From: Cyanobacteria bacterium RYN_339
Lineage (GTDB): Bacteria; Cyanobacteriota; Sericytochromatia; S15B-MN24; JAQBPE01
Reading direction: 5' to 3'
DNA length: 49,023 nucleotides
Assembly (NCBI GenBank): GCA_028287685.1
Contig: JAQBPE010000264.1
Location: forward strand, 1 to 49,023
Positions 23,587-30,251 of this stretch are shown in pieces. Within the stretch, counting starts at the first letter, position 1; each line of letters starts with the position of its first letter. Under the pieces are notes generated by a model. The model saw nothing but the letters and a program-made list of their open reading frames with translations, did no database searches and was not told the DNA's origin. The translations under genes were made by a program, and so were the position numbers.

Positions 23587-24057
23587 TTACGATGGCCCCG
23601 TCAATGGCGACGGGGCCATCGTCGCGCTTGGAACTGGCGAAGGCGACGGCGAGGGTTCCGAATACGTGAACGTCACCCCGCCCGGCTGACCCGTGAACTG
23701 GATCTCCCGCGGTTCCGTCACGCTCAGCAAGACCCCCTGCGGGTCGGGCCGGTCGAACGCACGCACCACCCAGAAGTAGGGGCGGTCGCGTATGGGGTGC
23801 CCTTCGTGCCAGGCGATCTTGGTGGTATCGAGCTGGGTGACCGTCCCAAACGCCGTCGTCCCCACCGGTTCCATGCCCGATCGATCGAGGCTCACGATCA
23901 CCTGGTAGGCCAGCGCCCCCGGTACGGGCGTCCAAGCGGTGGCCGGGGCGGCATCACCGCCGGGCGAATACCCCACCACGCCCTGCGTGAGCTCGCCGCA
24001 CGCGGCGCTCGCCATCACCACGGCCAGGAACAGCCATTGCCCAAACGTCCGCTGCAT
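23587..24057 (-). CDS. Small lipoprotein with one FN3-like domain
   Basis: A 156-residue protein with signal peptide and lipobox (ASAAC, Cys20). Residues 25-125 look like a single Ig/FN3-type beta sandwich ([22 protein letters not shown]...[29 protein letters not shown]). The C-terminus is a Ser/Pro-rich linker ([12 protein letters not shown]). It is probably a surface-exposed accessory protein of unknown function. GGGGAGG lies six bases before the ATG. It is divergent from folD. Confidence 0.8.
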   Translation of the reverse strand: MQRTFGQWLFLAVVMASAACGELTQGVVGYSPGGDAAPATAWTPVPGALAYQVIVSLDRSGMEPVGTTAFGTVTQLDTTKIAWHEGHPIRDRPYFWVVRAFDRPDPQGVLLSVTEPREIQFTGQPGGVTFTYSEPSPSPSPVPSATMAPSPLTGPS

Positions 24058-24156
24058 CGCACACCTCCCCGAGCTTCCATGCTCGCTCGGCCGGCGGCTG
24101 GGAACTACGGCCCGATCGCCCAAGCTCGCTGGGCGGCGTGTACAATGGACAGCATT

Positions 24157-25026
24157 ATGGAAACCCAACTTGCCAGCCGCATCGACGGCAAAGCCATCGC
24201 CGCCGATCTCCGCGCGTCCCTGAAAGACCGCGTGGACGCCCTGCCCGGAAACGCGCGCCGGCCGGGCCTTGCCGTCGTCCAGGTCGGAGCGGATCCGGCC
24301 TCCTCGGTCTACGTGCGCAACAAGCGCCAGGCCTGCGAAACGATCGGGTACGCCAGCTTCGGCCACGAGCTGCCCGCCGATACCAGCCAGGCCGATTTGC
24401 TGGCGCTGGTCCACCAGTTGAATGCCGATCCCGCCGTGGACGGCATCCTCGTCCAGCTCCCTTTGCCCACCCAGATCGATCCGGACGCCGTGATCGGCGC
24501 GATAGATCCGGAGAAGGACGTGGACGGCTTCCACCCCTTCAACCTGGGGCGCCTGGTATTGGGACAGCCTACCTTCGCCTCCTGCACGCCCGCCGGCGTC
24601 ATGGTCCTGTTGGAACGGTCGGGCGTCTCATTGAAGGGCAAACATGCCGTGGTGGTCGGTCGCAGCGCGATCGTGGGCAAGCCGATGGCCGCCCTGCTGC
24701 TGAACGCCCACGCCACCGTCACGATCTGCCACTCCCGCACGCCGGACCTGGGAGCCATTACCCGCCAGGCGGACGTGTTGATCGCCGCGGTGGGCCGCAC
24801 GGGCATCATCACGGGCGATATGATCAAGCCCGGCGCGGTGGTGATCGACGTGGGCATGAACCGCGACGATGCCGGCAAGCTGTGCGGCGACGTCGAGTTT
24901 GCCTCCGCGCAGGTTGTGGCCGGCCAGATCACGCCCGTTCCCGGCGGCGTAGGGCCCATGACCATCGCGATGTTGATGGCCAATACCTGGGATAGCTACC
25001 AAAAGCGCTGTGCGGCCGCGCCGTAG
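24157..25026 (+). CDS. folD: Methylenetetrahydrofolate dehydrogenase/cyclohydrolase
   Basis: A 289-residue bifunctional FolD that interconverts 5,10-methylene-THF and 10-formyl-THF for one-carbon supply. It has the catalytic [13 protein letters not shown] (Tyr and Lys), [29 protein letters not shown] and the NADP loop [17 protein letters not shown], with [18 protein letters not shown] at the end. All key positions are intact. ATGs at 24145 and 24157 are possible. A TACAAT hexamer at 24141-24146 would place transcription start near 24153, so the message may be leaderless or nearly so. Confidence 0.95.
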   Translation: METQLASRIDGKAIAADLRASLKDRVDALPGNARRPGLAVVQVGADPASSVYVRNKRQACETIGYASFGHELPADTSQADLLALVHQLNADPAVDGILVQLPLPTQIDPDAVIGAIDPEKDVDGFHPFNLGRLVLGQPTFASCTPAGVMVLLERSGVSLKGKHAVVVGRSAIVGKPMAALLLNAHATVTICHSRTPDLGAITRQADVLIAAVGRTGIITGDMIKPGAVVIDVGMNRDDAGKLCGDVEFASAQVVAGQITPVPGGVGPMTIAMLMANTWDSYQKRCAAAP

Positions 25027-25040
25027 GCGTTCAAAAGATA

Positions 25041-25066
25041 ACCGCCGGCCCCTGAGGACCGGCGGT
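25041..25066. terminator. Bidirectional hairpin between folD and the LysM gene
   Basis: An 8-bp stem (ACCGCCGG / CCGGCGGT) with a ten-base loop lies between the converging folD and LysM genes. AAAAGATA precedes it, giving a T-rich tail on the minus strand. Confidence 0.6.
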
Positions 25067-25082
25067 ACGACTTGGTTAAGGC

Positions 25083-26396
25083 TTACTGGCGGGGAACGCC
25101 CTGGAGCTTCAGCAGCTCCTGCTTGAGCACCTCCACCGTGTTCGGTCCGACGTACTCGTTGATGCCGAACGAGCCGTCCGCCAGGCGGTAGCTCTGGTGC
25201 AGGCCGTGGTCCTGCTTGAACTGGGTGATGGCGGCGACGAACGCCTCGTCCGTCATCGGCTGGCCCTGCGCGTCGCGCAGATCCTGGCCGTTGGCGTCCG
25301 TCTTGAAGTACGAGCCCGACAGGGGCAGGTCTGTCACGGGCTGGCCGTTGCCGAGGTGCGGCTTCAGCTGGCCGGACTTGATCAGCAGCGTCAGCGCCTG
25401 CTGGATCTGCTGCACGCTCTGGCGGATCTGCTGGGCTTCGCCTGCGTTGGCCGCCAGGGCCTCCATGCCGGGGCCGAAGACCTTGCCGCGGAATTCACCC
25501 TGGTACGAGTCCAGCTCGTCCATGAACGCCGCGATGTTGGCCTTGGCGTCCGGCGTCACCTGCGCGTTGGGCTGCATCAGTCCGAACTCGCGGCCAACCT
25601 GGAACGCGTCTTGATCGCTCAGGTTACGGTTGGTGCGCGTGGGCGACACATCGGCCAGGCCCACGTTGTTGCCCACGCCCGGCGGGGGCGCCTGTGGAAT
25701 GGGAGGCAGCGGGTTCGGAACCGCGGGGATTTGGTTGTTCGGCTGCGCCGGGGGCCACTGGTTGTTCGGCAGCGGGTTGTTGGGCTGCGCATTGTTCGGC
25801 TGCGCGGGCGGCCAGGCCGGCACGTTGTTGGCCGGCTGCGGCTGGGGCTGTGGCTTGATGGCCGGCTTCGCACCGGGCATCTTCAGGACCTGGCCCGGCT
25901 GTAACAAGTTGGGGTTGTCGCCGATCGCGTCCTTGTTGAGCGCGTAGATCTCGGTCCAGCGGTTGGCGTCGCCCAGCTGGTCGCGCGCGATCTTCCACAG
26001 GTAGTCGCCCGGCTTGACGCTGTAGCTGCCGCCGGCCTCGGCCGTGCCGGGCGTGGCGGTGGCAGGGCCCGGGCTGGGGATCATCGGAACGTCGTCACCG
26101 AGATCGGCAGGCGCGGGGCCGGCAGCCTGCGTGTCCAGCTGCCGCATCATCTCCATGAGCTGCTTGTCGATATCCATCAGCTCTTTGCGGAGCGCCAGGA
26201 GCTCGCCGCGCATGTCAGGCGATGCCGTGACGGAGGCCGCGTTGGCAAGGTCGTTCGGCGTCGCCGAGATGCGCGCCATGTCGGCCGGCTGCACGGGTGC
26301 GGCGGGCACGGCATTAGCGTTGGCCGCTGCCGCGTTGTTCGGGACGACGCGGTTCCCGAAAAGGGCCCCGTAATTGCTGGAGACATTGTTCGACAT
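25083..26396 (-). CDS. LysM protein with Pro/Asn-rich linker, no signal peptide
   Basis: A 437-residue protein. Residues 60-90 form a short coiled coil (RGELLALRKELMDIDKQLMEMMRQLD). Residues 124-173 are one LysM module (YSVKPGDYLWKIARDQLG...NPNLLQPGQVLKMP). A linker full of PNN/PAQPNN units follows to about 250, then a helical and mixed C-terminal region of about 180 residues (NIAAFMDELDSYQGEFRGKVFGPGMEALAANAGEAQQIRQSVQQIQQ), whose end resembles a peptidoglycan-binding-like fold. No signal peptide is present although LysM normally binds wall glycan, so export may be non-classical or the protein may belong to a trans-envelope apparatus. The start is supported by GGGAGG upstream. Confidence 0.85.
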   Translation of the reverse strand: MSNNVSSNYGALFGNRVVPNNAAAANANAVPAAPVQPADMARISATPNDLANAASVTASPDMRGELLALRKELMDIDKQLMEMMRQLDTQAAGPAPADLGDDVPMIPSPGPATATPGTAEAGGSYSVKPGDYLWKIARDQLGDANRWTEIYALNKDAIGDNPNLLQPGQVLKMPGAKPAIKPQPQPQPANNVPAWPPAQPNNAQPNNPLPNNQWPPAQPNNQIPAVPNPLPPIPQAPPPGVGNNVGLADVSPTRTNRNLSDQDAFQVGREFGLMQPNAQVTPDAKANIAAFMDELDSYQGEFRGKVFGPGMEALAANAGEAQQIRQSVQQIQQALTLLIKSGQLKPHLGNGQPVTDLPLSGSYFKTDANGQDLRDAQGQPMTDEAFVAAITQFKQDHGLHQSYRLADGSFGINEYVGPNTVEVLKQELLKLQGVPRQ

Positions 26397-26562
26397 GGGG
26401 GGTCCTCCCGTTGCTGAGGGTGAAGTCCGTCATGTATTCATATAGTTAATGCCGGGCTGCAACTTGTCGGGCAATCGGTTATTGGTTCGCTAAATTTGCG
26501 AGAAATCCGATCGCGGTGCCAAGGATCTTGTGCCCCAGCAGGCGGCCCTTGAATCTAGCGCT

Positions 26563-26955
26563 CTAGCTGCAGGCGTCCCGTACCGCGGCCACGATCGCGT
26601 CGGTGGGAGTCCCCGGCCCGAATACGGCGTTGACCCCAGCGGCCTGCAAGGCCGGGACATCCTCCGCGGGGATGATCCCGCCGCAGAACACCAGCACGTC
26701 GCCGGCCCCCTGTTCCTGGAGCTTGCGGCAGATCTCCGGCACCAGCGTCATGTGGGCGCCGGACAGCAAGCTCAGCCCGACGGCATCCACGTCCTCCTGG
26801 AGCGCGGCGGCGACGATGTCGTCCGGCTTCTGGTGGAGGCCGGTGTAGATGACCTCCATCCCGGCGTCTCGCAGAGCCCGCGCCACCACCTTGGCCCCGC
26901 GGTCATGTCCATCGAGGCCGGGCTTGCCGATCAAGACGCGAATTTTGCCTGCCAT
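26563..26955 (-). CDS. Stand-alone B12-binding subunit, methylmalonyl-CoA-mutase C-terminal type
   Basis: A 130-residue Rossmann-like cobalamin-binding domain as in the small subunit of methylmalonyl-CoA or isobutyryl-CoA mutase. It carries the DxHxxG signature ([12 protein letters not shown]), [10 protein letters not shown] and the nucleotide-tail loop FCGGIIP, all intact. The catalytic large subunit is not in this window, so the partner must be elsewhere. The start at 26955 ([13 protein letters not shown]) has GGAG upstream. A TACAAT -10-like hexamer lies at 26990-26995. Its 537-base upstream region is packed with CATG-centred hexamers, which suggests dedicated regulation, perhaps by the XRE protein at 27493. 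Confidence 0.92.
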   Translation of the reverse strand: MAGKIRVLIGKPGLDGHDRGAKVVARALRDAGMEVIYTGLHQKPDDIVAAALQEDVDAVGLSLLSGAHMTLVPEICRKLQEQGAGDVLVFCGGIIPAEDVPALQAAGVNAVFGPGTPTDAIVAAVRDACS

Positions 26956-26989
26956 TGCCTTGTTTCTCCTCGGTGGTGGGGGTGCAAAC

Positions 26990-26995
26990 ATTGTA
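26990..26995 (-). promoter_or_regulatory. Candidate -10 element of the B12-binding gene
   Basis: The minus strand reads TACAAT about 35 bases upstream of the ATG at 26955. No -35 is evident. It lies at the gene-proximal end of the CATG-hexamer array. Confidence 0.4.
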
Positions 26996-27066
26996 GCAGC
27001 AACGGCTGAAATCGAAGTAAAAAACGGATCGTTGCAACACGCTGGTTACAGGTGTACGACTGCTTT

Positions 27067-27490
27067 GCATGCTAAAGCATGTCGGGCCTTTTCCACGGCC
27101 TGAAAGTCACTTGGTTCTACAAGCAGGCGGATATTACGTCACCCAGGTGGTTAGAAAAACCACTTGCTTCTACATGTGGGCATCCCACACGCATGTGCGA
27201 AACATGCAAGTTGCTTGTAGTTACATGCATCAGACCTGGAGCTGCCAAGGTGTCTCGCTTGTTAATGCATGTGAATCGGCATTATGTGAATGATGTAGGG
27301 TTGTGTCCGAATGTTTAAACATGCGGACCAGATTGAGCAACAATGGGAAACATGCAAATGACATGCAGGATTGATAAAAAATGGCTAAAGACTGCGTGGT
27401 GCAATGTTATATAGGCGCAGCCGCCGGGGCTTTGAATGGAAAGACGTTCTATATAGAGGGCCAGGTCTCCAAACGCCCCAATCGACATGT
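27067..27490. repeat. Array of 11 CATG-centred hexamers upstream of the B12-binding gene
   Basis: This 537-base gene-free stretch (26956-27492) is AT-richer than the rest of the window. It holds eleven RCATGY hexamers, mostly ACATGC or its complement GCATGT. CATG begins at 27068, 27078, 27173, 27192, 27203, 27224, 27268, 27320, 27351, 27362 and 27486. Neighbour distances are 10, 95, 19, 11, 21, 44, 52, 31, 11 and 124 bases, most of them close to multiples of 10.5. A hairpin CAGGTGGTT/AACCACTTG sits at 27144-27166. Short open frames exist but have no ribosome sites. I read it as an operator array; the binding factor is unknown. Confidence 0.65.
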
Positions 27491-27492
27491 CC

Positions 27493-27873
27493 TCAGTGCG
27501 ATATTTCGAAATCGCCGTAGGTTTGCCAGAGCGTCCGCAGTTTTGCGAGCAACATCATGCGATCGTTGTCCGGGATCTGGTCCGAATTCATCACGGCGTC
27601 GAAAAGCTTGTAATAGTAATCCTCTTCCCACCGTAGCTGCTTCTGAACGTCCGTCGTTGCTACACCTCGGACCATGGCGTCCAACGTCATGTAGTTCGTC
27701 TTCAACCCCTTGGCTAATTTCTCGAGGGTCATGGGGCGAGGCGCCTTCACCTGGCGACCGGACTCGATGCCGGCCAGGGTACCCAGGGGCAACTCGCAAA
27801 TAGTGGCCAAGTCCCGCTGGGAGAGCTTCAATTCTTTACGCCGTGCGGCGATATACAGTCGAAGGTCGTTCAT
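27493..27873 (-). CDS. XRE/Cro-type HTH regulator
   Basis: A 126-residue protein with an N-terminal HTH_XRE domain (residues 1-66: LRLYIAARRKELKLSQRDLATICELPLGTLAGIESGRQVKAPRPMTLEKLAKGL). The C-terminal 60 residues are helical (LRWEEDYYYKLFDAVMNSDQIPDNDRMMLLAKLRTLWQTYG) and probably form a dimer or effector domain. The ATG at 27873 is preceded only by AGAAAG, a weak site. Five CATG-centred hexamers lie in the 270 bases upstream of it and eleven downstream, before the B12-binding gene. Autoregulation plus control of that gene is the simplest model but is not shown by the sequence alone. Confidence 0.88.
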   Translation of the reverse strand: MNDLRLYIAARRKELKLSQRDLATICELPLGTLAGIESGRQVKAPRPMTLEKLAKGLKTNYMTLDAMVRGVATTDVQKQLRWEEDYYYKLFDAVMNSDQIPDNDRMMLLAKLRTLWQTYGDFEISH

Positions 27874-27949
27874 GTCCAAACTTTCTGCTTGTTTTACCAA
27901 GTGGCCCTGGAGGGCAACCAGGCCGATTGTAAAGCGGTATACGGGAAAA

Positions 27950-28123
27950 ACATGCGATGGTTATTTCCGAATGTAAATTGGTTGGTGTTTTGCATGTGTA
28001 CGCATGTTGTAGGCTCCCCCTGGACCGCTGTGGCAGCATCCATCGGGGAGCCCATGATTGTCAAGACATGCGGATGGAACACGCTATTTTCGCGATGTTG
28101 CCTTGCTGATTGTAATCACATGC
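27950..28123. repeat. Second array of five CATG-centred hexamers upstream of the XRE gene
   Basis: RCATGY hexamers with CATG at 27951, 27993, 28003, 28067 and 28119, all within the 270-base gap between the XRE gene and the YihY gene. Distances are 42, 10, 64 and 52 bases, each within about one base of a multiple of 10.5. Same motif as the array at 27067-27490. The gap is AT-rich and I see no small gene in it. Confidence 0.6.
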
Positions 28124-28143
28124 GAATCAACGAAACCCTGAAG

Positions 28144-29025
28144 TCACCGCCCTGTAAGCACTCCAGGAGGGTCCAGAGGGGAGTGCTCGGGGCCGAGCGG
28201 GTGACCCATGCGAACTTCGTAGGAAACGCGGGATACCTCGGCCCCCATCAAGAAGAGCAGGGCCGACACATAGATCCAGAAGAGGAAGCCCACCATGCCC
28301 GAGAGCGATCCGTAGACCATGTCGTACCTGGCCATGTGGTCGAGGTAGTAGCCGAACAAGCGGCGGAGCGCTTCCCAGGCCAATGCGGCAGTTAGAGCGC
28401 CTGGCAGCACATCTCGGAGGTGCAGCCGGCGGTTGGGCAACACCAGGTAGAGCAGCGTCACGACAACGATTACCCCGAAGAAGGGCAGCACGCTTGCCAG
28501 GAAGAACAGGAACCCAGGCAAATCGGACGGAGAGTAATCGAAGTACGGCAACTTGTAACTGGTCAGGGCCCCCAGCAGGGCCAGCGCGATGGATGCGAAG
28601 ATGATCAGGATGCCGACGGAGAAGGCCATGGCCATGGCCAGCAGGTTCTCGCGTACCCATCCGCGGTCCGCCGGCACCTTCCAGATCACGTTCAGGGCCT
28701 GGCCCAGCGAGCTGAAGATGTTCTTGGCCGACCAGGTCAGCAGCAGGACGCCGAACAACGAGAACTCCCCGCGGTGCTGCATCACGCCTTTCAGGATGTC
28801 CGTCAGCACGACCGCCTGGAGGGGGAAGAGCTGCTGGGTGAAGATTTCGGCCTGAACCATCGTCTGCTCGGCCGTCAGGAAATGGCCCGCAACGGCCACC
28901 AGAAGCAGCAACAGCGGGAAGATCGAGAAGAAGACGAAGTAGCAAAGTCCGGCAGCGAGGTACGAGCAGTTGTCCGAGTTGAACGCCTGCACGACCCGCC
29001 AGATGAATCGCACGAATGAAAGCAC
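28144..29025 (-). CDS. YihY/BrkB-family inner-membrane protein
   Basis: A 293-residue protein with six hydrophobic segments and the family landmarks NCSYLAAGLCYFVFFSIFPLLLLLVA at the first helix, LLLTWSAKNIFSSLGQALNVIW, and the end YGSLSGMVGFLFWIYVSALLFLMGAEVSR. This is the UPF0761/YihY group, formerly annotated as ribonuclease BN. Its biochemical role is unsettled. The start is a GTG with AAGGAGG seven bases before it. It is divergent from the DUF167 gene. Confidence 0.92.
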   Translation of the reverse strand: MLSFVRFIWRVVQAFNSDNCSYLAAGLCYFVFFSIFPLLLLLVAVAGHFLTAEQTMVQAEIFTQQLFPLQAVVLTDILKGVMQHRGEFSLFGVLLLTWSAKNIFSSLGQALNVIWKVPADRGWVRENLLAMAMAFSVGILIIFASIALALLGALTSYKLPYFDYSPSDLPGFLFFLASVLPFFGVIVVVTLLYLVLPNRRLHLRDVLPGALTAALAWEALRRLFGYYLDHMARYDMVYGSLSGMVGFLFWIYVSALLFLMGAEVSRVSYEVRMGHPLGPEHSPLDPPGVLTGR

Positions 29026-29103
29026 CAGGAAGCCTCCTTGAGGTATCCCGTAAGCCTACCAGCGGGGCCGGGAAAGCGGTAGAAAACCAGCAAGGAAAAA
29101 AGC

Positions 29104-29400
29104 GTGCCGTATTATCTGGATAAATCTGATGGCCTGAGCGTCAGCTTGCGGGTCCAACCCCGATCGTCGCGCAATGCGCTGGAGTTCGGCCCCGCCGGGG
29201 AGCTGCGCGCGCGCGTGACGGCCCCGCCGGTCGACAGCGCGGCCAACGACGCGGTCATCGCGCTACTTGCGGAGGCCGCCGGCGTGGCGAAGTCCCAGGT
29301 CCGGCTGGTGCTGGGCAAGACCGCGCGCGACAAGACGTTCCTGATCGGCGGGCAGGCGGCCGTACTGCGCGAGCGGCTGGAGCGTGCGCTCAGGGCGTGA
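29104..29400 (+). CDS. DUF167/YggU-family protein
   Basis: A 98-residue member of the DUF167 (YggU) family, a small alpha/beta protein of unknown function. Landmarks are SLRVQPRSSRNAL, GELRARVTAPPVDSAANDAVIALLAE and VRLVLGKTARDKTFLI. The start is a GTG with AAGGAA upstream. Its last 11 bases overlap the end of the converging lipoprotein gene. Confidence 0.9.
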   Translation: MPYYLDKSDGLSVSLRVQPRSSRNALEFGPAGELRARVTAPPVDSAANDAVIALLAEAAGVAKSQVRLVLGKTARDKTFLIGGQAAVLRERLERALRA

Positions 29401-30181
29401 TGGTGAGCTTGTCGTTGTAGACGCGTTGGCCGGCCACGTTGGTGCCGGGGTCCTGCTCGGACGTCACGATGACGCGGGTGCGTACGACCTGCGGGGAATC
29501 GGGCAACTGGACGTAGCCGGGATCGAGCTTCTGGATGACCCTGAGCGACGCCGGGATGGTGTGGACGCCGTCCTTGTCGTTGGCCCGCGATGCGTTCGCG
29601 ATGCTGACGATCGACAGGCTGCCGTACAACACCTTCACCTGCAGGTCGGCCACGTAAATCTTGGCGATCGGGCTGTCGGACCGCACGGACAGGATCGCGG
29701 AGGACAGGGAATCCGTTTCGGTCACCTGCACGGTGATCGGCACCGTCAGCTTGGGCGGCGTGCCCACGTCGACCTGGCCGCCACCCACCAGCATGCCGAC
29801 CTTGAGCTTCTCGAAGTGGAAGCTGGCATGCTCGATCAAGGTGTGCGTCTCGCGCACCTCCAGCTCGGCCTTGGTCTGGTAGATGTCGGTCGTGACGCCG
29901 GGGCTGTTGCCGGCCTTCAAGGCGTCTAGCGTAAAGGTGAGCTTGGGCGCGAACTTGGTCGCCGTATCGACGTCGGTGAAGGTCGTGATGGTAAAGGGGT
30001 CGTAGGGTGAAGGCGATGCGGCCGCGCTGTTGGCCGTCGGCGTCGGCGACGGGGCGAAGACGTCCAGGAAGTCGGAGGACGCGGGTCGGGGGACCTCCGG
30101 CTGGTTGGTGGGCAGCGGCAAGAACTGGCAGCCTGCCAGCAAGATCACGGCAACCGAGAGGAGCTTGAGGCCCACGTTCAT
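29390..30181 (-). CDS. Lipoprotein, beta-rich, function unknown
   Basis: A 263-residue protein with signal peptide and lipobox (LLAGC, Cys18), then a Pro/Ser/Thr-rich linker to about residue 60. The remaining 200 residues alternate short beta strands (TKAELEVRETHTLIEHASFHFEKLKVGMLVGGG, IYVADLQVKVLYGSLSIVSIANAS) and look like two beta-sandwich modules. I recognise no family. GAAGG abuts the ATG. A very strong terminator hairpin separates it from the upstream lipoprotein gene, so it is probably transcribed on its own. Confidence 0.8.
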   Translation of the reverse strand: MNVGLKLLSVAVILLAGCQFLPLPTNQPEVPRPASSDFLDVFAPSPTPTANSAAASPSPYDPFTITTFTDVDTATKFAPKLTFTLDALKAGNSPGVTTDIYQTKAELEVRETHTLIEHASFHFEKLKVGMLVGGGQVDVGTPPKLTVPITVQVTETDSLSSAILSVRSDSPIAKIYVADLQVKVLYGSLSIVSIANASRANDKDGVHTIPASLRVIQKLDPGYVQLPDSPQVVRTRVIVTSEQDPGTNVAGQRVYNDKLTITP

Positions 30182-30196
30182 CCTTCGATTCTAACA

Positions 30197-30232
30197 GCAA
30201 GACGACCCGGATTGGGATCCGGGTCGTCTTGC
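30197..30232 (-). terminator. Long-stem terminator between two lipoprotein genes
   Basis: A perfect 16-bp stem (GCAAGACGACCCGGAT / ATCCGGGTCGTCTTGC) with a four-base loop, 20 bases downstream of the stop of the 639-aa lipoprotein gene. The T-tract is weak, but the stem is the longest I found in the window. Confidence 0.75.
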
Positions 30233-30251
30233 AAGGTTTGGAGCTTAGCCC

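Noticed and set aside
27069-27318. Short open frames of 70-80 codons in the AT-rich spacer
   Set aside because: No ribosome sites, no hydrophobic or domain pattern, and composition dominated by the CATG hexamers (Met/His/Cys-rich translation).
27067-28123. CRISPR array or CRISPR-like repeats at the CATG hexamers
   Set aside because: Repeat unit is only six bases, spacing is irregular in length though phased, and no cas genes are present.
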